Positions 17,524 through 26,901 are shown, counted from the stretch's first letter. The stretch is DNA of 64,000 nt from Clostridiales bacterium (GCA_016278505.1 JADQBQ010000021.1:174017-238016), one strand, 5' to 3'. Numbers and translations are program-made. The notes: generated by a model from the letters alone, not told the origin.

Positions 17524-18177
17524 TCAACTAGCATCCCCTTTGACCAGCTGTATTTTCTTATCTGCATAGGGCACTACTGCTGTTACTAGATCAGGAGATA
17601 TTTCAATACCCACCGTTACAGGGTATTTCTTGTCCTCATTTTTTAACCCTTGGGCCACACCATTCTTCATTAAAGGATCAATGTCCCAGCCTTTTGAATC
17701 TACTGCATGCAGAACACGCACGGATCTGGCTATTGGCTCTGGTCTTGCGACGTCATTCCTAGTGTCAATAGGGACAAGGTCTACATATTCCCCGGGTAGA
17801 GCCAGAGCAGATTTGTGCAAATCCACCTCGATAAAGACTTCAGAGTATCCTGGTCTTCTGGCCAGTCCTTCTCTGAAGGAGTCCTGATAAATGTAATGGC
17901 CCTGCCCCACCGGCAATATCAAAGTCTTGCCGGTAAAGAAATCAGGGTCGGCAACCATGTTTTTAGACATACTTTCCGGTACCTGTACTTTTTCATAATC
18001 GGCAGGTGTTACCGATGTACCGAAGGGAAGAGTTCTCTTAGCTACCATTACTTCAACTTTTTTATTCTCAGCAATATTTTTACTGTTAGCACCGATTGTA
18101 ATCAGGGTTGTAAATACCAGTGCCAGAATAAATGATATGGCTATAGCTCTTTTTCTGGTTTTTATCACATCACTCAT
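17524..18177 (-). CDS. cpaB: CpaB-like SAF-domain protein, set 2
   Basis: 217 aa. One membrane helix (AIAISFILALVFTTLITIG, about 11-29), then an SAF domain (VEVMVAKRTLPFGTSVTPADYEKV, about 41-100) and an RcpC-like part (VFIEVDLHKSALALPGEYVDLVPI). It is shorter than the set 1 homologue and has no polar tail. It ends 19 nt before cpaE, and the sequence is too different from set 1 for a recent duplication. Confidence 0.82.
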   Translation of the reverse strand: MSDVIKTRKRAIAISFILALVFTTLITIGANSKNIAENKKVEVMVAKRTLPFGTSVTPADYEKVQVPESMSKNMVADPDFFTGKTLILPVGQGHYIYQDSFREGLARRPGYSEVFIEVDLHKSALALPGEYVDLVPIDTRNDVARPEPIARSVRVLHAVDSKGWDIDPLMKNGVAQGLKNEDKKYPVTVGIEISPDLVTAVVPYADKKIQLVKGDAS

Positions 18178-18192
18178 TTTTTGAATGCCTCC

Positions 18193-18762
18193 TTAATCTA
18201 TTAACACCAAAGCGCCCCTGCGGACATACTTTTTTATTTTGTTCTTGTACACAAAGGGAGGGGCCGGTACCGGCCACCTCCCTTTTTCCCATACTGCTAA
18301 TCCCTGATTCTGTAAGCTTTTTATCCGTCTTCTGAACTTGCTCGGTATAGGAACATTAGTTTCCCAAATATATAGAGTTATTTTTTGTTGGGAAACTTTG
18401 CTCAACAACTCCAGATCCTCCCTGATTAAACGTTCGAATTCCGGAATATACTTATCTTTGCGGTCAACATGAAGTTCATAGGCATTGGTAAAAAACACAT
18501 CCAGGGAAATAAATCTTAACAATATATTGGCGTAAGAGCGGGAAACAGGGAGCAGTGTCAATAACTTAAACCCTCGCTCCCTGCTTTTTTTCGTTGCGGA
18601 TCTTGCTTTTAAACTTAAAAGGGCTACTTTAAAAACAACTGCAATATCGATCAACAGAATAACTTTTGCTACATTGACATATCCGGCAAAGGACAAAACC
18701 ACTACTGTCGTGCTGCCCAAATAGAATAGCCAGATAAGTATGTCCCGGCCTTTAATCCCCAT
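18193..18762 (-). CDS. Membrane protein of unknown family in Tad set 2
   Basis: 189 aa, ATG with GAGGGG upstream. Two membrane helices (about 8-30 and 33-50) followed by a basic cytoplasmic domain of about 135 residues with no recognised motif (KFRRRIKSLQNQ, KNKIKKYVRRGA). It is placed between the pseudopilin genes and cpaB, 13 nt from its upstream neighbour, so it likely belongs to the pilus operon. Confidence 0.7.
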   Translation of the reverse strand: MGIKGRDILIWLFYLGSTTVVVLSFAGYVNVAKVILLIDIAVVFKVALLSLKARSATKKSRERGFKLLTLLPVSRSYANILLRFISLDVFFTNAYELHVDRKDKYIPEFERLIREDLELLSKVSQQKITLYIWETNVPIPSKFRRRIKSLQNQGLAVWEKGRWPVPAPPFVYKNKIKKYVRRGALVLID

Positions 18763-18775
18763 GTTCTTTCACCCC

Positions 18776-19186
18776 TCACGGTGATGTGTAGGTTACTGCA
18801 TATTTGCCTTCAACGTACCGGCTTATATCCCAACCTTCTCCTGACAGGTCAACGTAAAATGGAGTGGTAAGTTTACCGATACTGACAGGCACTTTGCACG
18901 TTATTTTTGCACTTACCGGCGTTCCCCAGGGAACAGGATCGTCCGGAGCCGAAACTGTGACTTCCATCATTGACGGGTCAAAACCTCTGTCCTTGGTGAA
19001 GTCTAGCAAGTTTTGGTGTGTCTGGGTGGTATATCCGCCGTATTTACCCTGCGAATTGGCCAGGTAATTAGACTGATTTTGTATTAAATGCCATTTAAAT
19101 AATGTAACAACAATTGCAGCCAGGAACATAGCCCCCACCACAAAGATAAGCATGGTGAAAATTGACATCACTACTCTATGGATCAT
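18776..19186 (-). CDS. Small anchored pilus-associated protein, TadE-like
   Basis: 136 aa. An N-terminal hydrophobic helix (MSIFTMLIFVVGAMFLAAIVV) without a charged Gly leader, then an exported domain of about 105 residues with a beta-rich end (VSAKITCKVPVSIGKLTTPFYVDLSG). Its single Cys is near the middle of this domain. Its length and layout fit TadE-like minor pilins or the DUF4320-type proteins of conjugative elements. Function by context only. Confidence 0.65.
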   Translation of the reverse strand: MIHRVVMSIFTMLIFVVGAMFLAAIVVTLFKWHLIQNQSNYLANSQGKYGGYTTQTHQNLLDFTKDRGFDPSMMEVTVSAPDDPVPWGTPVSAKITCKVPVSIGKLTTPFYVDLSGEGWDISRYVEGKYAVTYTSP

Positions 19187-19201
19187 AGCAAAAAACAGCC
19201 C

Positions 19202-19399
19202 CTATCTAATTCCGATTTCACTAAGCGCCCAATCAAGAATATCACCGGTTATATTTCTTATCTCGTCAGGGAGAAAAACTGCCAGGGCAACAATAATCAG
19301 TACCGTTACTGCTGTCGCTCCGGCTTGCCAACTAAGTTGCGGCATTGTTCCTCTTTCGTCTTTGATCAGTTTAACAATCTCTGATTTTAGGTTTTTCAT
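19202..19399 (-). CDS. Flp-like small pilin, set 2
   Basis: 65 aa, AGGAGG 10 nt before ATG. KLIKDERG-TMPQLSWQAGATAVTVLIIVALAVFL: charged leader, Gly cleavage point and hydrophobic helix, but neither the Glu at +5 nor the Tyr of Flp pilins, and the helix begins about 7 residues late. It sits where the major pilin would be expected in set 2. It could be the set 2 fibre subunit or an accessory peptide. Confidence 0.65.
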   Translation of the reverse strand: MKNLKSEIVKLIKDERGTMPQLSWQAGATAVTVLIIVALAVFLPDEIRNITGDILDWALSEIGIR

Positions 19400-19429
19400 C
19401 TTCAGTAATCCTCCTATTCTTTTATTGTT

Positions 19430-20020
19430 TTAACCCTCAATACCCTTTGCTACGGCATAATAGTGCATTTTAGTCACCAGGTACTGCTTGCCCAAAATAG
19501 GCAGTTCAGTGTTAAGCAGGGGGAATTCCAGGGTGGTCGTATATCCATACTGGCCGGCAACACCTCCCGGGATGGCATCACCCGGCTCCACAGCTTTAAA
19601 TTCTTGAATGGTTACGTCTCCCGGGATAGCAGAGCCGTGAGGGGTAATTGTATTGCCCGAGGCTGTACCGTCCACCATACCGGTCAGGGCATCTTTAAAG
19701 TATTGTTTTGCTATTCCTTCAAAATAGATCACCCTCGCTGAATCGGTGCCCAGGACTGAAGCTTCAGCAGCAAAGTCCATAGCGTTGCCAACCCATGAAT
19801 AATACTTTTCTTTTTTCATCGATACTCCTAATGTGGCCAGCAATAAAACTGTGATTAATATAACGGTGGGAAAGATGAATGACACCATTAGTTGTGTGGA
19901 TATAAATCCGGACTCATTTTCTAAAAGACGGTTAACTCGCCTATGGCTCCGATAAGGAGCCACCCTAGTACGATGAAAGACATCACTATTACCAGAATGC
20001 ACACCGCTCTTTGCAAGCAA
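19430..20020 (-). CDS. TadE/TadF-like minor pseudopilin, set 2
   Basis: 196 aa from TTG at 20020, which follows GGAGGT by 6 nt; an ATG at 20038 overlaps the tadC stop (TAATG) but has no ribosome site. After a basic leader, ENESG-FISTQLMVSFIFPTVILITVLLL gives a prepilin-type cleavage point and helix. The exported domain is about 140 residues and ends in beta strands (YGYTTTLEFPLLNTELPILGKQYLVTK). It is probably a pilus-priming or tip subunit. Confidence 0.7.
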   Translation of the reverse strand: MLAKSGVHSGNSDVFHRTRVAPYRSHRRVNRLLENESGFISTQLMVSFIFPTVILITVLLLATLGVSMKKEKYYSWVGNAMDFAAEASVLGTDSARVIYFEGIAKQYFKDALTGMVDGTASGNTITPHGSAIPGDVTIQEFKAVEPGDAIPGGVAGQYGYTTTLEFPLLNTELPILGKQYLVTKMHYYAVAKGIEG

Positions 20021-20037
20021 TATCACACCTCCTTCCA

Positions 20038-20853
20038 TTAATGTAAACCGACATTAAAGCTTAACCCCATGTATTTTGAAATCGGGTACAGGTATACCAG
20101 CGCTATTATCGGCAACCCAAGGGCGCACAGCATAGCAAAAGCCCCTGACTTCAAGGATGTGGCTTTTGCTATTTGCACGTCTTTATCGTTTTCGATCTGC
20201 CTAAGCAGGTCGTCACAGAGGTTGGGGGTAATTTTATTTTCCCAACCTACTCCCAGTCGAAAGCACACCGCATAAAAGAGCCTGTGTTTAACCTTGTTTG
20301 CCAGGTTATCAAAGGCTCTTTGGGGATCACCGGTATTAGACAGTTCCTCTACAGTGACGGTTAATTCACTCTTCAGGGGTTCCGGTAGGTGTTCTAAGCT
20401 GTACTCCATAGCCTCCCTGGTGGTTACCCCTTCCAGCTTGAAAAAAGATTTTAGGAACTCCAATAGGGGAGACAACCCATCACACATTTTCATCTGCCAG
20501 TTGTTGAATTGGGTTTGAAGTGTTCGCCGGGTCTGGTATGCTCCGAATGTGAATGCAGGAAATACCGCCAACAGAGACCATCCGCCTAACCATTTTTGGG
20601 CTATAAGAATTATCAGGATACTAAAAAATGTACCGGCGAAGATTGTTGTGGATAACATATCACCGGTTGACCTGTTGACTACAGAAAGCCAGTGGCTTCC
20701 ATCTTCATCCTGATAGAAATCCTCAATTTTTCTTAAAACTCTTTCTCTAGTTACAGCCGCAGGACTGGTACCATATTCTTCCGAAGGAACTAAAAGCAAA
20801 GAATTAAGTATAAAAAGCAACGCCATTAGGCCCAGGCACAGCAATAACTCCAT
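20038..20853 (-). CDS. tadC: TadC-type platform protein, set 2
   Basis: 271 aa. A signal-like first helix, a helix pair at about 68-105, the cytoplasmic T2SSF-like segment (about 120-225, FFKLEGVTTREAMEYSLEHLPEP... and DPQRAFDNLANKV), and a final helix pair (FAMLCALGLPIIALVYLYP). It starts 12 nt after tadB and overlaps the next start codon. Confidence 0.82.
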   Translation of the reverse strand: MELLLCLGLMALLFILNSLLLVPSEEYGTSPAAVTRERVLRKIEDFYQDEDGSHWLSVVNRSTGDMLSTTIFAGTFFSILIILIAQKWLGGWSLLAVFPAFTFGAYQTRRTLQTQFNNWQMKMCDGLSPLLEFLKSFFKLEGVTTREAMEYSLEHLPEPLKSELTVTVEELSNTGDPQRAFDNLANKVKHRLFYAVCFRLGVGWENKITPNLCDDLLRQIENDKDVQIAKATSLKSGAFAMLCALGLPIIALVYLYPISKYMGLSFNVGLH

Positions 20854-20865
20854 CTTACCTCCCCC

Positions 20866-21666
20866 TTACATCGTAATATCATCTGACCTGCCTATTCTCT
20901 GGATAAGGAAATAATATCCAACCACCAGGCCACATCCCAGCCCAATCACCAGAGGGTTCTGTTGGTTGATCTCACGGAAAACCGTAGCGTTGAGAAATAG
21001 TCCTAATAACAGAACGTATAAGACGAATTTTGCGGCAAACAGGGAATCATATGTGCTTTTCATACGCTCTTTTCTGCGTTCATTCACTTTACTTATGGCT
21101 TCGGACAGGTTCATGAGGCCCTCGCTGGCAGCTTTAGCGCCACCGCTGGTGGAAGCTCTCTTTATTATTTGTGCTGCGGCCTTTAGTTCAGGGAGTTTAT
21201 GCCTGTCGGCCACATTTACCAATAGATCGGGTACTGATCTTTCATAGCTTCCATACTCGATCACGCTGGTGATATTATCGAATTCCGAAGCGAAAGGATC
21301 CGGCAGTCTTTTGGCACATTCCTCCATTACCTTTGGTGTGGTAGCATTGGAGCCGTACATACTGGAAGCCACAGAAATAAAGTCCATGACTGCTTCCCTG
21401 TTTTTTTCTCTTTGTTTTCTCTCCCTTGCTTCCATGTATATCCTGGGTGCATACCACCCGAATATGCTGCAAAAGAAACCGGACAGGGGCGAAAAATATA
21501 AAAAATTGCCCAAGAAAAAAAACACTGCGGCAGACAGAAATGAGAACCCCTTCCGCAGCCACCAGTCTTTTATGCTTTCCTTTTCCGGAAACCGGCCCAC
21601 AAAGACGCTGTAGAATAACAGGAAAAGGCTAAAGGACAGGCCCAGCATAAGGTATTGGTATTTCAT
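20866..21666 (-). CDS. tadB: TadB-type platform protein, set 2
   Basis: 266 aa. Helices near 4-24 and 43-72, a cytoplasmic T2SSF domain (about 85-210; SSMYGSNATTPKVMEECAKRLPDPFASEF, STSGGAKAASEGLMNLSEAI), then two C-terminal helices. Only 1 nt separates its start from the ATPase stop, so the set 2 motor genes are strictly ordered ATPase, TadB, TadC. Confidence 0.85.
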   Translation of the reverse strand: MKYQYLMLGLSFSLFLLFYSVFVGRFPEKESIKDWWLRKGFSFLSAAVFFFLGNFLYFSPLSGFFCSIFGWYAPRIYMEARERKQREKNREAVMDFISVASSMYGSNATTPKVMEECAKRLPDPFASEFDNITSVIEYGSYERSVPDLLVNVADRHKLPELKAAAQIIKRASTSGGAKAASEGLMNLSEAISKVNERRKERMKSTYDSLFAAKFVLYVLLLGLFLNATVFREINQQNPLVIGLGCGLVVGYYFLIQRIGRSDDITM

Positions 21667-21667
21667 A

Positions 21668-23023
21668 TTAATGCTGCACCTCCTGAGCGTAATGGTGTTT
21701 TTCCTTAACTTGCGTATATAATTCTACGTTCTTGGCACCGCGAAAGGCTAACCTTGATAGACGCTTCTGGCTGATGGGTTTATTATATATCCAGCGTCTC
21801 ACCGTACCTTGGGTGGCTGCATATTCATCCTCGTCTAGCTTGAGAATGGTTTCGTAACCATCATCGGTAATTTCGACCAGCTCCATCAATATGCGCCTGC
21901 CATACGCATCCTTGTCAAGGAATACAAGGAAATTAAACATTGATTGAGTTTTTCTGTGTACATTGGTCAACGTAATTCCTTGTTGTTGATACAGGCCAAA
22001 TATTTTATTTTCGAAGGATATTACGTCACTAGCATGGAAAGTGGCTCCAAACTTGCCGGAAAGCGATTCCGCAACTATAGCTGCGGAAACTATTTCAGCA
22101 CCCCGTATTTCACTGGCAACGAACCAGTCCGGATTATTCCGAAGGACACTTTCACATATATCCTTCATTGTGAGTATCTTTTTGCCGCCAACAACCACTT
22201 CCACCATATTGAAGCAATTGGGTAGGTTCGGCAAAAACATTTCAAAGCTGGTTTCGCCGATAATTACCCTTTCCTGTGGGTTAACGAGACCCATTCGGCC
22301 TGTGTAAAAGGTTGTTTTGCCGGAGTCGGTTCTACCGTTAACGGATACACTTGCACCTCCGGGGATAAGCAGATCTTTTTCCATGTCATAATATATCTGT
22401 GGGATGGTACCGTTTTTTACCATTGCCTCCAAGGGTATGGGCTCCCTGGCCAGTGGTGTTTTCCGTATCGATGCGGATATGCCTTGCGGGCAAACATTGT
22501 AAGCGGCTACCGCCAGCCTGGACATGTCCTTCATCCAGGCGTCTACTATGGGAGCGTCTTTAATTAATTCGCGGCCCGACGCTTCAACAATTTTCCGGCA
22601 AAATTTCAGGACAGCGTCATAGCTGTCTTTAAAATAATGGTTACCGGCATAATGAGGCCGTCCGTGTTTACAATAGAATATGTTGGGTGGTTTCTTGCCC
22701 TGGGGCACAATCTGCACCTCGGTTATTTCTGGAGCATCAGGACGTCCAACTATAAATTCCATCAGTGGACCCCACCCGGATACCTGCCCCAGCGCTTCTT
22801 TTACAACAACGTCCGCTTCTTGGGGTATTAACTGGTTTTTTGTTATTACTGATTCACTGACAAGGGCATAAATGGTATCCCAGTTATTTGCGTCTATCCC
22901 CTCTTCAAATATCTGGGGATTCGTTTTTTGTAAATCTGTTATAGCTTCATGAATTATTTTCTCCCTTTCCGCCTTTAATTGTTCTGTGAAATTAAATCCT
23001 TCCTGACCTGCTCTGTCTACCAT
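21668..23023 (-). CDS. cpaF: CpaF/TadA-type secretion ATPase, set 2
   Basis: 451 aa from ATG at 23023, chosen for GGGAGG 7 nt upstream; the frame is open 29 codons further but that part crosses a terminator. Motifs are Walker A GRTDSGKTT (about 231-239), the Asp box IIGETSFEMF (about 254), the Walker B region WFVASEIRGAE (about 300-310) and the His box ATFHASD (about 327-333). It keeps the ARN-type arrangement of CpaF better than the set 1 ATPase. First gene of the set 2 operon. Confidence 0.9.
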   Translation of the reverse strand: MVDRAGQEGFNFTEQLKAEREKIIHEAITDLQKTNPQIFEEGIDANNWDTIYALVSESVITKNQLIPQEADVVVKEALGQVSGWGPLMEFIVGRPDAPEITEVQIVPQGKKPPNIFYCKHGRPHYAGNHYFKDSYDAVLKFCRKIVEASGRELIKDAPIVDAWMKDMSRLAVAAYNVCPQGISASIRKTPLAREPIPLEAMVKNGTIPQIYYDMEKDLLIPGGASVSVNGRTDSGKTTFYTGRMGLVNPQERVIIGETSFEMFLPNLPNCFNMVEVVVGGKKILTMKDICESVLRNNPDWFVASEIRGAEIVSAAIVAESLSGKFGATFHASDVISFENKIFGLYQQQGITLTNVHRKTQSMFNFLVFLDKDAYGRRILMELVEITDDGYETILKLDEDEYAATQGTVRRWIYNKPISQKRLSRLAFRGAKNVELYTQVKEKHHYAQEVQH

Positions 23024-23051
23024 TAACATGCCTCCCTTGTAAGTTTCCTCT

Positions 23052-23086
23052 AAAAAAATAAACCCCGGTCTAAAGACCCGTGGGTT
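23052..23086 (-). terminator. Rho-independent terminator upstream of set 2
   Basis: AACCCCGGTC (23061-23070), TAAA loop, GACCCGTGGGTT (23075-23086), one mismatch and a bulge; on the minus strand it is followed by TATTTTTTTAG. It separates the small membrane gene at 23178 from the cpaF operon, so set 2 likely has its own promoter between here and 23023 or is read through. Confidence 0.75.
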
Positions 23087-23177
23087 GTGTAACCAAAACA
23101 ACCACTTCAATAATCGAAAGGATCCGGCAGGTAAGCCAAGTGTGTTTCTAGTGAATCAAATTTCAGTTTAGCCAAGG

Positions 23178-23519
23178 TTAATCTTTGCCGTAAAAATATT
23201 TTAAATAGAAATAAACAATGTAAATAATAGTTACCCCTGCGGACAGCAGTAGCTTTTGCAAATTTGAATATTCATGAGTAGGTACAAAATTGTTATTTGC
23301 ACTTCCTATTTTGATCATATCGTCATAGTGTGAAATTATTACATAGCTAAGAAGGATTATAAGAAAAAACAATATAATACTTAGAATTAATTTGTTTGCT
23401 GAGGAGGTGTGGAATATGGGAAAAACTTTTTTCTTTATAATTGCATTTATCTTTGTAATACTATTCTCAGTTACCTCAGTGTGGGGTTTATTGAAATCTC
23501 CAGAATTATTATTTGGCAT
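23178..23519 (-). CDS. Small two-helix membrane protein, possible
   Basis: 113 aa from ATG at 23519 with AAGGAGG 11 nt upstream. The N-terminal 35 residues are polar and overlap the CPBP gene head-to-head; two helices follow (LILSIILFFLIILLSYVII and LLLSAGVTIIYIVYFYL). A terminator lies downstream, which supports transcription on this strand. The start could instead lie further in, which would avoid most of the overlap. No family is recognised. Confidence 0.45.
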   Translation of the reverse strand: MPNNNSGDFNKPHTEVTENSITKINAIIKKKVFPIFHTSSANKLILSIILFFLIILLSYVIISHYDDMIKIGSANNNFVPTHEYSNLQKLLLSAGVTIIYIVYFYLKYFYGKD

Positions 23520-24042
23520 AAATGCAGCCACCTCCTTGGTTTATGGTTTTTTTATTGGCTTTTTACTTTCAGTAATCGGCTACGTAATGTTAGTGAAAGT
23601 AATCCCGTGGAATAATAGCATGTCATATCTCGTTGGGCATGAACTTTTAAAAGGTAATATTTTTATACTGTTTCTTCTTTCTTTAGCAGCAGGTATACTT
23701 GAAGAGCTTTACACAAGAGGATTGTTATTAATTATTTATAATAAAAGATTTGCTGGAGAACTTAACATTGATGTTGCATTATTATTTTTTTTGGTTAATA
23801 TAATCTGGACGTTGAATCACCTTTTTCATCGCAAAAAAGAGTTTGAGCAGAATATGACTAGTACTATCCAAAAATCAATGCCACACCTGCTAATAATATT
23901 TTTATCTGGCATTCCATTTACATGGTTAACTTTTCAGTTTAACTCGTTAATACCAGCAATGGTCGCCCATTTTACTTTAGATTTTGTATTTGGCATTATT
24001 TACAGACGACATGTCAAAATATCCCGTTCAAGCGTATCATAG
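23416..24042 (+). CDS. CPBP-family (CAAX-type) intramembrane metalloprotease
   Basis: 208 aa from ATG at 23416 with GAGGAGG nine bases upstream. About six membrane helices. Motif 1 is EELYTRG (the usual EExxxR), motif 2 includes NHLFHRKKE and motif 3 AMVAHFTLDFVFG. These supply the Glu, His and Asp/Asn set of the Abi/CPBP family, which includes bacteriocin-immunity and protein-processing enzymes. It runs against the flanking operons and is AT-rich, so may be separate cargo. Substrate unknown. Confidence 0.78.
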   Translation: MGKTFFFIIAFIFVILFSVTSVWGLLKSPELLFGINAATSLVYGFFIGFLLSVIGYVMLVKVIPWNNSMSYLVGHELLKGNIFILFLLSLAAGILEELYTRGLLLIIYNKRFAGELNIDVALLFFLVNIIWTLNHLFHRKKEFEQNMTSTIQKSMPHLLIIFLSGIPFTWLTFQFNSLIPAMVAHFTLDFVFGIIYRRHVKISRSSVS

Positions 24043-24063
24043 ACGAAAATAGCCCTTAATCGA

Positions 24064-24095
24064 AACGCCCCCGGCACTTAAAAGCCAGGGGCGTT
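24064..24095. terminator. Shared hairpin between convergent genes
   Basis: AACGCCCCCGGC (24064-24075) and GCCAGGGGCGTT (24084-24095), 12-bp arms with one mismatch, in the 75 bp between the CPBP stop and the facing stop of the secreted-protein gene. T-runs are poor, so termination is likely but not certain. Confidence 0.6.
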
Positions 24096-24117
24096 GCAAG
24101 TGAATCACTGTTTTGGT

Positions 24118-25743
24118 TTAGTACGGCACCTTTCCTGCTCCGTTTATCAATAAATTAGCTGAAGCAGTTCCACTATCTGTACCACTACCGGTACGCGTAA
24201 CGGTGCGGCACCTCCTATTCTCTCCACTACCGGAACACCTTCTCACTTTATATTCGTAGGTGTACTTAATCGCATATGTGGCGGTAATGGTATATGGTTG
24301 CGGTTTGTCAGCCATTATTCTTTCTTCGATATGCGAGTATACCCCTGGGGCTCCGGAACCGCTGTTAAACCCGTCGATGGCCCAATCTTCTTTAAATTGG
24401 GCTGTGGCGGTATGACCACTAGCGGTCATATTTAAAGTTTTCTTTGATACCGGAGCATATGGAGTGTTGAAAGACCATTGTGGGTGTTGAACCGGTATTG
24501 TTATTGATGCAGATGTTATCGACCATGATTTCAGTGTACCTCTGGGGGGATTAGGAGCTGGTGGTTTTAATGTTGCGGTAACCATATCCTCCCATTTTGC
24601 TGTATTGGCTGGTCTGTTAGTTGGCGAAATATATTCGCCATAGATATCTTTCCCGCCTTGGCTGGTGGCCTGGAAGCTTAAATTACCGGTACTTGGCGGC
24701 GCGGGTGGTTGCCGTACGAATACTGTTTCTTCAATGATATTATCATTCTCAGTTGTTTCTGAGTATTTGTTCTCTAAAGGTGGAGTGTCGATTACTCCTT
24801 TTAATACGGTTTCGCCGGATTCCGGGGCTGTCCAGTCGAAAGTATAGGTCTTAATGTCACCGGAGGTTAAATTGTCATTGGTTACCGATTGGCCGTTTTT
24901 CTTTAAGGTGGCCCGGTACTGGCCGTTAAAACCTCCGATGGGTACGTTTTCTGCCGATCCAACACCGAAGCATTTAAGCTTTATTGTTGCGGTATACCTT
25001 TCCCCGGGTTCAGCTTCGTCACCGGTGATGCCGGGGTCTAAGCTGGAGGCTACCAGGTTGATTTCCTCTTTGGGCACCCCGTACCAGGTGATCAGCGCGG
25101 GAAGAAATATACGCCAGCCTTCTACATCGTCTGAAAAAGTTTTGGGAGGCAGACCGTACTGTTGACGTTTTGCCGGGTTGGTTAAATCAATGCCACCGTA
25201 TCCCTCTTGCATTTCAAATTGGTTCCAGAGCTCTATGATCCAGACGGGAATGGTTTCCCCCTCAAAATACGTCAAAATGGACTGGCGCAATTCGTCATCC
25301 ATGGGTGCCTCGGCAGTCTTCCCGTTGGCTTCCACCACCTGTGATTCTATAAAATCCTCTACCAATTTAGGTGTTGTAAACTGGGTTTTAGGACGGTATC
25401 GGTAGTAAAGTAAGTTATACCTTTCCCAATCATCACCCCACCAGCCCCCGGCGTATTCATATTCATCCCTGCCAAATTCTCCGGTGGCTTCTACACGTGT
25501 GATGGTCCAGTCTCCACCCAGTTCCCGCAGCTTGTCTGCCCGGAATGCAGCCTCGGCCACTACATTGTGCCACCCGCCGGGGCGGCCGGTCACCTGCCAG
25601 GTGCCGTCGCTGTGCTTCCAAATGTCGTAATAGCCGGTGCTTATTTCCCGGTCGATAACTTCTTCTTCGGGTAAAGCAAAAGCCGTTCCGGCCGGAACGG
25701 CAATAAATAAAACCAGTAGCATTAATATTAATTTGTATTTCAA
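24118..25743 (-). CDS. Large secreted protein with CARDB-like domain, function unknown
   Basis: 541 aa, TTG start with GGGAGG upstream. Signal peptide ends about residue 23 (AGTAFA). The segment about 225-345 (INLVASSLDPGITGDEAEPGERYTATIKL... TENDNIIEETVFV) has the CARDB/Ig-like adhesion pattern. The region before it is rich in Trp and Tyr (GGWWGDDWERYNLLYYRYRP). A basic Cys pair occurs near the C-terminus (RRCSGSGENRRCRT), a possible disulfide. It is probably a surface or pilus-associated protein; it lies directly downstream of the copper-amine-oxidase-domain protein. Confidence 0.75.
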   Translation of the reverse strand: MKYKLILMLLVLFIAVPAGTAFALPEEEVIDREISTGYYDIWKHSDGTWQVTGRPGGWHNVVAEAAFRADKLRELGGDWTITRVEATGEFGRDEYEYAGGWWGDDWERYNLLYYRYRPKTQFTTPKLVEDFIESQVVEANGKTAEAPMDDELRQSILTYFEGETIPVWIIELWNQFEMQEGYGGIDLTNPAKRQQYGLPPKTFSDDVEGWRIFLPALITWYGVPKEEINLVASSLDPGITGDEAEPGERYTATIKLKCFGVGSAENVPIGGFNGQYRATLKKNGQSVTNDNLTSGDIKTYTFDWTAPESGETVLKGVIDTPPLENKYSETTENDNIIEETVFVRQPPAPPSTGNLSFQATSQGGKDIYGEYISPTNRPANTAKWEDMVTATLKPPAPNPPRGTLKSWSITSASITIPVQHPQWSFNTPYAPVSKKTLNMTASGHTATAQFKEDWAIDGFNSGSGAPGVYSHIEERIMADKPQPYTITATYAIKYTYEYKVRRCSGSGENRRCRTVTRTGSGTDSGTASANLLINGAGKVPY

Positions 25744-25761
25744 AGTAATTGACCTCCCGTC

Positions 25762-26901
25762 TTAAAGTTCAACAATCAATGCATGATTACCGTCAGTACC
25801 GGTAGCTGAACACTCGGATATTACAATGTGGGTCGTTTCGGTTAAATCCCGGTCATCCCAGCGGTCAATTACACCGTAGTTTTCAGTAAACCTTGCATCC
25901 GGCCTGATGCGCGATTTATCCCCGTCAAATCCAACCAGTGTACCACCGCCGCCAACATGGGCTAGGACTTTATCACCCTTTAACAGTCCATTTACATGAA
26001 CCCCACTAGCCCCCACCTCGGACCGGTAGCCCAAGTCGTACTGGTCAATTGAGATAGTGAAATAAGGATGTCCATTGGCAGTATCGTTGGGATTATAGTC
26101 AATATGGAAAATGACATTGTTGCCTACCCGCACACCGTTGCCGGAATTAATTTCATCAAGGGTAATATACATTAAATCTTGATTTTCGGGGCCTTCTCCC
26201 TTGACCCAGGAGGCCATAATTTTTTCCCAATAATAGTCATCCCCGTACCCCAGGCTGGCCATGGTGCCGTCCGGCACAAAGGGGCGCACCTTGGAGAGGT
26301 CAATCTTTGAACCTTCAACTGGCTGTTCTTCCAATCCTTCTTCCTGCGGCAGCTCTCCACCGATGTATTCTATGACATTAGTAATATCCGGCTTTTCTGT
26401 CCCCTTGGGATAGCAAAGCACAACATTGTTTTCCCCGTCCCAGGCTACTTCATAGCCTAACGCTTCGGCAACCCACCGGGCAGGCAGGTAGGTGCGGCCA
26501 TCATTCAGAAGCGGAGCTACGTCCATCGTTTCAGCCTGATCGTCACTGGTGATCTGTTTCTGACCTACCGAGAGCTCCACCACCGGCATACCCGGCTGGT
26601 CCAGTGTAACCGTTGGGCTTTCCCAACCAATATGCTTGTCAACTACGCCCAGGGCGTTACTCAAGTAGCGGATAGGTACAAAAGTCCGGCTGTTTCCGAT
26701 AAATGGCTCTGCATCCATCTTTACTCCCGGAGTTTGTCCGTTTACAAAATATTCATTGCTGCCGATTACAAAGACTACACTTTTAACAAGCTCCTTTTGC
26801 TGGTCGTAAACGTCCACTTGGGTTTTATCCTCGGCGGTGGCCGCCGTAGCAAAGGCCACCAACAAAGCCAGACAAATGACTATAATCAACGGCTTTTTCA
26901 T
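25762..26901 (-). CDS. Secreted protein with copper amine oxidase N-like (wall) domain
   Basis: 379 aa from ATG at 26901 (GGAGG 8 nt upstream; the TTG before it is an alternative). Signal peptide to about ATAAATA. Residues 40-165 carry two copies of the Cu_amine_oxidN1 pattern: EPFIGNSRTFVPIRYLSNALGV and APLLNDGRTYLPARWVAEALGYEVAWD. Despite its name the domain is a cell-surface module common in Firmicutes, not an oxidase. The C-terminal about 190 residues are unknown. It starts the pair with the CARDB-like gene. Confidence 0.82.
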   Translation of the reverse strand: MKKPLIIVICLALLVAFATAATAEDKTQVDVYDQQKELVKSVVFVIGSNEYFVNGQTPGVKMDAEPFIGNSRTFVPIRYLSNALGVVDKHIGWESPTVTLDQPGMPVVELSVGQKQITSDDQAETMDVAPLLNDGRTYLPARWVAEALGYEVAWDGENNVVLCYPKGTEKPDITNVIEYIGGELPQEEGLEEQPVEGSKIDLSKVRPFVPDGTMASLGYGDDYYWEKIMASWVKGEGPENQDLMYITLDEINSGNGVRVGNNVIFHIDYNPNDTANGHPYFTISIDQYDLGYRSEVGASGVHVNGLLKGDKVLAHVGGGGTLVGFDGDKSRIRPDARFTENYGVIDRWDDRDLTETTHIVISECSATGTDGNHALIVEL

